64,000 nucleotides of DNA. Source: Thuidium tamariscinum (taxonomy: Eukaryota; Streptophyta; Bryopsida; Hypnales; Thuidiaceae). This document shows positions 56,226-64,000 of the stretch, one piece after another; position 1 is the stretch's first letter; each line of letters opens with the position of its first letter. The notes under the pieces were generated by a model. It did not search any database. It was not told the DNA's origin and was given only the letters and a program-made list of their open reading frames with translations. Both the position numbers and the translations under genes were made by a program. The stretch is from positions 37,186,821 through 37,250,820 of the forward strand of contig OX344750.2 of the NCBI GenBank assembly GCA_947034885.2, written 5' to 3'.

Positions 56226-57203
56226 AAAAATATTCTTAAAAATAAATAAATTTGTATATGGTCTAATGAATCTCACATGAAGGTATGGTAGAAAAGAAAA
56301 CTTATTAGTGAATCTATAAATATCCCCCAAAAATTATGCTTCCAAAAATACAATCTTGTAGTTGAATTTGTTTATCTAAAATAAACAACAACAAATGCCC
56401 ACTCCATATTGACAAATTTCCACAAACTTAGCTCATATTCATGATCATCTTCAGAACCAAGTTACAAGCTTAGGACCTTAAGTGCCCTCAACAAGTTTTA
56501 GTGCTTTACATAGTGCTTTAGTTGGTCCTCAATGAATGTTATTCTACAATGGACATTTCTAACTTTGTTTCCAATCAATGTATTAATCTTATTGGATGTC
56601 TATGTATTTGTGTCTTATACATTAACAAAATTTCTATGTATGTTTGAATGCTATTTAAATTGATTGCTAAAAGTGGGCAATGTAACAAGTTGGAGTGTAA
56701 AATTGTGAGATGAATGTAAGTATGTTTGAGTGATAAGGCTATGAGGATCAATGAAAAGAAAAATAAACAAATTGGACTAAAATAAATGCCAATTCTATAA
56801 TGCAATTACCTATACCCATTTTCTTTATTAACTTGTAAATAATCAAAATTAATTCCAAAATTGGAAACTTAACAATTGCCCAAGCTTCAAGAAGGAGTTA
56901 AACAAAAAGATGTAAAGAAAGAAGATGAAATTGAAATTAGAAGAAGGAATTTTACAAGTTATTAAGAAATTTAATTTTAAAAAACCAAAACTATTTTATT
57001 AGTCTTTTACTCCTTGTGGCCTTTAAGAGTGGAGAGTCAAATTTAATAATTTTCCAATCGGAAATGGAATTTCTTGACCCTTCTTTTGTACTAATTGATT
57101 GAGAATTGCTACTAGCAACTTACTTGAAAATAGTCTCTATGGATCAAACTTAGATTTAGGAATTAGATTGCAAATTGGACAATTATGATACTAATTTTTA
57201 TTA
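56226..57203. other. AT-rich interval, no gene seen
   Basis: Only short hydrophobic ORFs on the - strand (56575-56805), which look like AT-rich shadows. Confidence 0.4.
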
Positions 57204-57205
57204 TA

Positions 57206-57773
57206 CTCCCTCCATCCCAAAATGATCTTCATGTTGGCCTTCATTTTTTGTCCCAAAAGGATCTTCTTGTTGCCTTTTGTGACATGAAAATTTGTCAAAT
57301 TTGGATTTTAATTCTTGTCCAAGACTAGCAAAACAACTTTAAGCAATAATTTCCCTTCCAATCATAAAATCATCAATCAAAAGACTAAAGAATTGACTAA
57401 AGGGGTTAATCAACACTTTTTGTTTATATTTTTTGCATCTCTTTGACTGTTGCCTACTTGAAGGAGGTGAAGCTTTGGTAGGTGGAACAAAGGTTCAAAC
57501 ATGGTCTTAGGCCCATACCAATCACCTGCAAAATAACAACCTCAAATTCAAAATTTAAGTGTCCACTAGTGCTTTTTGAAAATGCCTCCAAAATTCTACT
57601 TTTCTATATTCTAAAATTACATTTTGGAAAAGGCTTTTAAAACTCAAAGTTTCAAAGATACTAAAAGTGAACCAAGATTTGCTTACAAATTCAAAGAGGA
57701 CTTTTTAATGTTATTTTTGGCCTTAATCCATAATATTTTGTTAAATAGGAAGATCATGTTGGGACAAAGGTAG
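57206..57773. mobile_element. Stowaway-type element, ~568 bp, TA-flanked
   Basis: TATACTCCCTCCATCCCAAA at the left and ATGTTGGGACAAAGGTAGTA then TA at the right, with AATGATCTTC / AAGATCAT extending the inverted repeat. CTCCCTCCRTCCC ends with TA duplication are the Stowaway (Tc1/mariner) signature in plants. Confidence 0.85.
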
Positions 57774-57775
57774 TA

Positions 57776-58403
57776 TAAACTAATAAAGTAAACAACATTT
57801 GTGACCTTAGGCAAAAGAAAATGTCATATATGTGAGTAGAGATAGCCTGATACACAAAGCATATAGTATAATTATAACCTTTTGAGCCAATTGACATGCT
57901 AGGCCTACTAATTTCATTAGATGATTCCTTTTTAATTTTGACAAATTATTTGAATCCCTAAAAGCCTTCATTTTTCTTATTAAAGAGACTTTTTTGTCTC
58001 ATTTTCTTGCCTAATGTATATAGATACAAATTGAATACAAATTGGAAAATCTTTTAAGGTTTATTAAAAAAACATTTTATTGTAAGCAGATAATTACTAT
58101 AGCATTAGGTATAGCACTAGTAATATTTTAATTTAAACTAAGTTGACTTTAATAAATTAGTGTCTCAAAGTACACAAATTTATTCAATTGTACCCAAGGA
58201 GAACTTGAAGAAAGAATTATGTATCTAGCATGGGTTGTTATGAGGTGGTCAAACCCCCCTTGCTTACACTAAGGATGATTCTTTGTTTTGGGCCTATATT
58301 TATAGGCCTTCTATACAATATTTTGAAGACCATATGTTGTATTTGGTTTTGAATTTTTACTACAAACACTAAATGTCTAATGGATGATAGAAAATCCTTC
58401 TAT
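57776..58403. other. AT-rich interval, no gene seen
   Basis: Nothing recognised between the Stowaway element and the foldback. Confidence 0.4.
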
Positions 58404-59240
58404 GGTGGAAACATCCAAAACTATCCAAATAAGGAATCAAGCATAGTTGGAGGCAATTTTTTTTTAAATAATATTTTTTTAGTATTAGTGAGTAAAATTA
58501 TGGATATTAAAAAAAAGATTTTTCAAATGCTACATGTAATTTCTATGATTTTTCAAAGTATTGGCTCCCTAGACTATTGAAACCATCATGTAGGTACACC
58601 CAAATATAAATGTTGCTAAAATCAACAGTGAGCTAATTAGAATTTGGTATGTGTCCTTGATATGCATCAACAAATTAGAGTCAAGCATTTGGAAAATACA
58701 TTCACTAAAGTCTATAAATGCAATTAGATGAGTCTAGGGTCCAATGCAAAGTATAGGTGCAATATTGGGCACTTTTCCTTTATGTAAGATGGAATTGCAA
58801 ATGTTCATCTTTGAATCTTCACGTTAAAGGGGAGGTCTTATAAAGTAGTTTGACCCCTAAAGGAAAAACACCCAAAACTGTTCCTGTACCTTGCAATGGA
58901 CCCTAGACTCATCCAAAGATGTCTCTAGTCTCTAGTTAATGTATTTATCAAATGCTTGACTCTTATTCACTAGCGCATATTAAGGGCACATACAAAATTG
59001 TGATTGGCTCAGTGTTCATTTTAGAAGTGTTCAGATTTGGAGGCATTTATTGAATAGTTCCAATGGTCTAAGGAGCCAACACTTTGGAAAATCATAGAAA
59101 TTACACATGGAATTCGAAAAATCTTTTTTTTATAATGTTCGTGATTTTTACTTGTTAACACTAGAAAAATATTTTTTTTTAACAAAAGTTGCCTCCAACT
59201 ATGTTGAATTCCTTATTTGGATGTTTTTGGGTGTTTCCAC
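58404..59240. mobile_element. Large imperfect foldback, ~350-bp arms
   Basis: The left arm (58404-58752) and right arm (58890-59240) are inverted copies. GGAAACATCCAAAAC pairs with GTTTTTGGGTGTTTCC, CATAGTTGGAGGCAA with TTGCCTCCAACTATG, and GAGTCTAGGGTCCA with TGGACCCTAGACTC. The ~140-bp centre contains CCCCTAAAGGAAAA. The 66-codon ORF at 58380 lies in the left arm and is not a gene. Confidence 0.75.
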
Positions 59241-59754
59241 TGTAATTAGTACTCTTGAATTTTTCTAAGCAAATGATTTACACAAATACTTGAAAGAATG
59301 ATTTCCGTAGTAAGCAACCTAGCCTTCTAAATTTAACAATGTTCTATTAATTTTAATTAGATTTGCTTCTTATGCTTTTGTTCTTTATTTTTTGGCTTGC
59401 AACACTAGTTTGTAGGAATACTAATTTTTGTAGGAATATGGAAGACATTAAATCCTACTATCAAAGGTGGATCCAACACAATGGATTTACCTCACGGAAA
59501 AACACAGGAATTTTTTATATTTTGCAAATAACTTTTTTTTGAAAATTCTGAAATTATTTTTGTACTCAGAGAACCCAAACTATGGTAGGAGGCTCATAAA
59601 CCATGCAAGCTTTTGCACTTGCCAAGTAGGAGGGTCTGAAATGGATAGCTCATTGTAAGAAAATGAATTGTGAATTATATTGAAGCATGCTAAGATTTCA
59701 TTTTTACTATTGGAATGGATGGTTTCAGAGTTACATGGGTTCAATCCTAACTAA

Positions 59755-61504
59755 CATAACATTCAATAGCATGAGAGCAGACTACCTTTTGCTCTCCCGG
59801 AAGTAAATTGAAGAATTCCATCCCTGACAAGTTTAGTTTGAAATTTCAGTTTCACTGAAGCCCTGACAGCAAGTTGGATATTAGTTCACTGAACTAAATT
59901 AACTTGCTTCAGAGACAATTAACATCCAATTAGGCATGTCCAATTGAATTTCAGAACCTGCATACTCTGACAAGCCTACCTGCACAAATGAGAATGCAAA
60001 TCAGTAATTACTGATTGTGACGAGATGATGTGGAATATTCCACATCATTTTGTCGAGAATGATGCAATCTGCTCTCTTGCTACTGAATGTTATGAATGGT
60101 TTCTAAATGTGTCCCTTTCAAAAACTGAAATGAATTCTTCAATTAATCATTATTTCAAATTTTTTAACACTTGAAAGAAGGTAGTTCAACAACTGTTTTT
60201 AATTTTGAATAAAATCAGTAAACACCTGCCCACTTCTTAACATTCAATAGCAGGAGAGCAGACTGCCTCATTCTCGACAGAATGATGTGGAATATTCCAC
60301 ATCATTTCGTCACAATCAGTAACTACTGATTTGCATTCTCATTTGTGCGGACAGGCTTGTCAGGGTATGCAGGTTCTAAAATTTAGTTGGACATGCCTAA
60401 TTGGATGTTAATTGTCTCTCAGGCGAGTTAACCCCTAAAGGACCAACATGCCTTTTTTGGCAACATAACTATTTCGGGCAGGTACGTGTGACTAGAGATT
60501 TCCATATTTTTGGACCAAATTTTAATAGAAGGTGTGGACGAGGAATATCTTTAAAGCCCAACAATTTTCGTGACTTTTGACTGCATGGTTAAAAAGTTAT
60601 CGCATGATATGTTGTTTATTTCTCAACTCGGGCAGTTTGGGCAGATCAGAAAAATCACTTTTTTAGAAAATAAAAATTTGAAATTGATTTAATAGATTTA
60701 TATATACGTGGAAAGCTCTGAATCATTCCATTTGGACTAATGAGTCAAAAGTTATGAAGAATTTTAGTTTGCGGGTAGTTATAGATTCCCTACTCTAAAA
60801 TAAACTTTGAAGTCCTTTATTTTACTCAATTTTCAATATTTTTGGAAAAAAATAAAAAAATTGGGTGTAGGTTGTTCATTACAACATTTGAACCATTGGG
60901 ATTGGCAAGTTTCAATTTCACAAATAAATTTTTAACAATTTAGTATTTTGAATCATTCTCTACTTCTTTTTACTTACTATTTTTTTTCTATATGTTGTCC
61001 AATTCCAAATGATTTGAAATTTTTTGAGCATGTAGCCAACTTGCCTTGGAGAATGAATCCAAAGAAGCACTACCATTTTGGACTCTTTTTCATGCAAATG
61101 TAAGCTTGTAAAGTGAAGCTGCCCGGATTTTCGCAGTGATAAAAAAAGGATTTTTGTAACTTCAAACACTAATATCTTGTAATCCACACAGTAAAAATTT
61201 CTGAAATTTTTTCCTTGTCTTTTCAAACCTGAATACTACAAGATCCTACGGTTATATGTGTCCAAAAACAATATTTTTCGAATATTTGGTACTTGTGTTA
61301 GAAATGGCAGTTTTGAAGGTTTTTTTGGTGAAAACATAGTCAAAGAACTTTAGGGGTTAATTCAGTTCAATGAACTATTATTCATCTTGATGTCAGGGCT
61401 TTAGTGAAACTGAAATTTCAAACCAAACTTGTCAAGGATGGAATTCTTCAATTTACTTCTGGAAGAGCAAAAGGCAGTTTGCTCTCATGCTACTAAATGT
61501 TATG
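59755..61504. mobile_element. Palindromic family M element, long copy, ~335-bp arms
   Basis: It starts CATAACATTCAATAGCATGA and ends TGCTCTCATGCTACTAAATG then TTATG. The left arm 59755-60100 pairs with the right arm 60240-60425 plus 61361-61504; the gap in the right arm is a family A element. Internal words include GTGGAATATTCCAC and CAGTAACTACTGA. The ~140-bp centre carries no ORF. Confidence 0.8.
60432..61356 (+). mobile_element. Family A copy 3, TTAA-flanked, 925 bp, with its empty site visible
   Basis: TTAA (60428-60431), then CCCCTAAAGGACCAAC; at the right AACTTTAGGGG, then TTAA (61357-61360). The opposite arm of the host palindrome carries the unoccupied site AAGTTAATTTAGTTC (in reverse complement, around 59899-59902) with a single TTAA. 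This shows directly that the target duplication is TTAA. Confidence 0.93.
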
Positions 61505-61937
61505 TTTCTAGTGCTTTTCCACATGTTGCATTACTAGTTTTTGAATCAAGCCAATTTTTTTTTAAACTGCACATGTATGGGTTTCAAAGCCTACTGATCA
61601 CAAATAGGGTCTTATGGCAGATTGTGTTTGAAAATTCATAACTAATTCAATAATCCTTCAAAAAAATTGAAACGACTTGTGTTACATTCCTCATCTATTT
61701 CTCCTTGACCGAAAATAAACTAAAAATGTTTCCATGGAAAGACATACACAGAAAAGGCAGATCAGCTCTTAAATGAGTGATTTCTAAGCCTCCTACCATA
61801 GTTTGAGAAGGTCTTGAGCATACCGTAGACATGGCAGAAAATACAGGGCTTTTTTTTTCACTTTTACCCCGGAAAACCCAAAATTACCCTGCTGGAACCA
61901 GCTTTGATGGTTTGATTTAACGTCCTGCTAAGAACAC

Positions 61938-62351
61938 TAAGGTAGAGGGCTCGAAAACAGTTCGGGCATTAAGAACCGCCCCTATAACTGGTTGTAGAAT
62001 GGAAATGATGCAGTTTATAAATTGACCTCACGAGTCATTGAATGAAGTGAAGGAAAAAGCATTATTTGTCGCAAGAGCCAATCATTGTCTTTGCTTTCCC
62101 CATTTTTCTTTAGAATTGCAACTGAACAGTATATGAAGGACCTAGGAACATAAATAGGGACCTAGGACACATCTCCTTTGAAAATTCATAAGTAATTCAA
62201 TAATGTTTCAAAAAATATGAAACCACTTGGGCTAGATTTTCCATCAATTTTTCTTGGTCTAAAAAATGAGCTAAAAATGTTCCCATCTAAAGAAATACTG
62301 TAAAAATGCGAACCAGCCCTTACATGAGCGGTTTCTGAGCCTTCTACCATA
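61938..62351 (+). mobile_element. Family L copy 6 (414 bp), near-identical to copy 1
   Basis: Same ends and length as 25335-25748. Differences seen: A/G in AACCRCCCC, C/A in TGGAMATG, two in CATTMTTTRTCGC, G/A in GGTCTRAAA, G/C in CTTASATG. TA on both sides. Confidence 0.9.
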
Positions 62352-62975
62352 ATCCTACGGCAGTAGCAGAACAATGCAGTGTAAGTTAACTTGGACAAGG
62401 ACCACAAGCCAGCAGTTTAACTTACTCATTTCTGACATGTCCCCAAGGAGCTGTAAGTTAATTCTGCACCCCGATTGGACATTCCTTTGTATGTTATTAG
62501 GTACAGTACTTACAGGTTCAGACCAACCGACGGACCAACGGATGGACGGACCAACCAGCAAGCTTTGAGCCTGCTTGATGGAAAATGTTGATTTCCCATC
62601 AGCCTTTGGGGGCCCAACGAGGTGAGGGCGACATGGTGTACAAACTAGCGTAAGAGCTTGTGTGGACACCCAGCCTCATAAGTTACCATATTCTGTCCCA
62701 GTAGTTAGTGCGGTTACATCTCAGAAATATGGCATGATTCTGCAAGCAGGACGGAGGGAGGAAAGAGTAATTTTACCAGAGAGCACATGCTGGACTGACC
62801 GACCGACCAACCCACCCGCCAACCTGCCGTGCACCAAGAAGGCACCTCAGTACTTTTTTCCCTTGGTGGAGAAGAGGACTGTTGAGTAACTTTCTTCAAA
62901 TTGACGGTGGCCAGTGCTCATTTTTGGATGGCCTGCCCTGGCTGAACTGAATGTGGAACTTAGGCCACTTTCCAG
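62352..62975. other. Non-coding interval with GACC/GACG tetranucleotide patches
   Basis: CAGACCAACCGACGGACCAA then CGGATGGACGGACC at about 62520-62555, and a related GACTGACCGACCGACCAACC at about 62793, are degenerate GACN repeats. ORFs on both strands are not convincing. Confidence 0.4.
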
Positions 62976-63291
62976 ATTGCTCGGGTCCATAAACCGACCA
63001 TCGAAGGGCTGGAACAGAATTTTGGGCAGGTCAAACATCTTGAAATGTTTTTCAGTGAATTTTTCTTGAAAGACAGCATCGAACCCAAGTCGTTTCATAT
63101 TTTCTAGAGCTCTGTAGAATTAGTTATGAATTTCTGAAGTCAATATGGCATAGGGCTCCAAAACCGCCCACCTCCTCAAATGTTCACTAGTTGTACATTA
63201 CTGTAAAGATCAAAAAGCATCATGTATCAAAAATATACATTTTAGAAGGTGAGCGGTTTTAGAGCCTGAGCGGTTTTAGAGCCTCCTCCCT
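62976..63291 (-). mobile_element. Family L copy 7, left end degraded
   Basis: The right end GAGCCTCCTCCCT, then TA. The last ~20 bp unit (GAGCGGTTTTAGAGCCT) is duplicated. The left end GATTGCTCGGGTCCATAAAC is only weakly L-like. The core AAGTCGTTTCATATTTTCTA is present in reverse. Confidence 0.6.
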
Positions 63292-63307
63292 TAAAAGCAA
63301 CAAAATA

Positions 63308-63397
63308 CTCCCTCTGTCCCACTAAAAGCTTCCCAAATTCTTCCTGCAAAGAATGTAAATTAGCTTAGTTAGGAAGTTTGTAGTAGGACAAAGGGAG
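63308..63397. mobile_element. Stowaway MITE, 90 bp, TA-flanked
   Basis: TA then CTCCCTCTGTCCCACTAAAA, and GTAGTAGGACAAAGGGAG then TA. Subterminal GCTTCCCAAATTCTT / AGGAAGTTTG continues the pairing. Confidence 0.9.
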
Positions 63398-63539
63398 TAC
63401 TAGGGGTCGTCACGCCTTCTTCGTTGTGCTGAACTTCGCACAAAAATCATGTCGTGGCACTGGATGATTGATTGTTTGTGTCGCCCTTGGCAACAAATAT
63501 TCTTGTTCTGCGAAGGCTTCGTAGCTTTCGTTATTCTGC

Positions 63540-63760
63540 TCCGGAGGTGAATAACGGGTGTGCAGAATCGTTCGCAAGCAAAGTTGTTACCCCAACTTCG
63601 ATCTTTTGCTCCGAAAGCTGTTGATCGCACCATCGAAGCTGTCGATCTCACTGATAAAGTAAATACGGGTAACTTCATTTGTAGAATTTTGATTCTTCAT
63701 TTCCGCACTACATCAGAGGGGGGTCACAACTCCATCGCCCTGATCGTCTTTTAATTGGGC
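63540..63760 (+). CDS. Possible exon of an unrecognised gene at the window edge
   Basis: An open frame reads MQNRSQAKLLPQLRSFAPKA then VDRTIEAVDLTDKVNTG, with a donor-like ACGG/GTAACT at about 63667. Composition is more balanced than the surrounding DNA. A start codon and further exons are not resolved, and the frame also stays open on the other strand. Confidence 0.25.
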
Positions 63761-63769
63761 CTTGTTTTC

Positions 63770-64000
63770 CCTTGTTCTTCTGTGAAATCTGGTTTTTGAA
63801 AGAAGCTGTGACTACCCCTATTGTTTAGACAACTTGTGGAAAATTTAAATGAACTTCATGTTCATGTGCTATTTAGGTGAGAAAATAAGATGAACCCACA
63901 AAAGGATTAGGGCCTATGATTGTCTTTGTGCAAAAACATTAAAAAAAAAACTTTTTATTGCAAAGAGAAAAAAAATTAATTTAATTGATGTGTGTATAAT
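63770..64000. other. AT-rich end of window, nothing recognised
   Basis: Short A and T runs only. Confidence 0.4.

Larger units (their letters stand above)
59583..61798 (+). mobile_element. Family L copy 5, interrupted by family M
   Basis: TA then TGGTAGGAGGCTCATAAACC at the left, and ATTTCTAAGCCTCCTACCA then TA (61799-61800) at the right. About 172 bp of L lie left of the M insertion and about 294 bp right of it, including the core AAATTGAAACGACTTGTGTT. Confidence 0.75.

Overview
This window is nuclear DNA from a land plant or close streptophyte relative. The evidence is plant-type CACTA ends (CACTACTARAAA...), Stowaway-type CTCCCTCC ends, TTTAGGG-type telomere-like tracts, GT-AG introns, and degraded copies of ARGONAUTE, BOP1, SINA-like RING and PIF/Harbinger genes. 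I cannot name the species. The DNA is AT-rich, gene-poor and repeat-dense. No intact, confidently named protein-coding gene is present, and no ORF exceeds 169 codons. No tRNA, rRNA or CRISPR array was seen.

Layout. 0.24-3.0 kb is a dense array of a degenerate, partly palindromic ACAANTNGT motif, spaced quasi-regularly. 3-6.6 kb holds dispersed AT-rich repeats and a TTAA-flanked element. 6.6-13.2 kb holds two broken PIF/Harbinger-type frames (transposase on +, Myb/SANT-like partner on -), separated by a 29-bp minisatellite and a GC-richer non-coding block. 13-18.3 kb is AT-rich with three small inverted-repeat elements. 18.3-23.4 kb has possible exons of two convergent unrecognised genes, with a 3.04-kb non-autonomous CACTA element (TSD ATA) lying in the + strand one. 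23.4-27.4 kb is nested small elements. 27.4-30.2 kb has two tandem arrays enclosing an ARGONAUTE PIWI-domain pseudogene that is itself split by a CACTA-type MITE. 30.4-33.2 kb is low-complexity and AT-rich.

33.7-41.6 kb is a gene-like island: a BOP1-like pseudogene on -, a GC-rich hairpin, a threefold tandem repeat between divergent frames, an unrecognised + strand gene, and a SINA-like RING fragment. 41.6-49 kb is mostly dispersed repeats. At about 49 kb there is a possible multi-exon - strand gene. 49.8-63.4 kb is a mosaic of TTAA-flanked elements, TA-flanked elements, palindromes and Stowaway elements, including three-level nests.

The most unusual feature is the motif array at 0.24-3.0 kb. 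The best-resolved biology is the ARGONAUTE pseudogene with its MITE, and the TTAA element whose empty site is preserved in the opposite arm of the palindrome it entered. Repeat families are labelled A (TTAA, ~0.9 kb), R (TTAA, second family), L (TA-flanked), M (palindrome with CATAACATTC ends) and D (GGGGAGGACACTTC ends).
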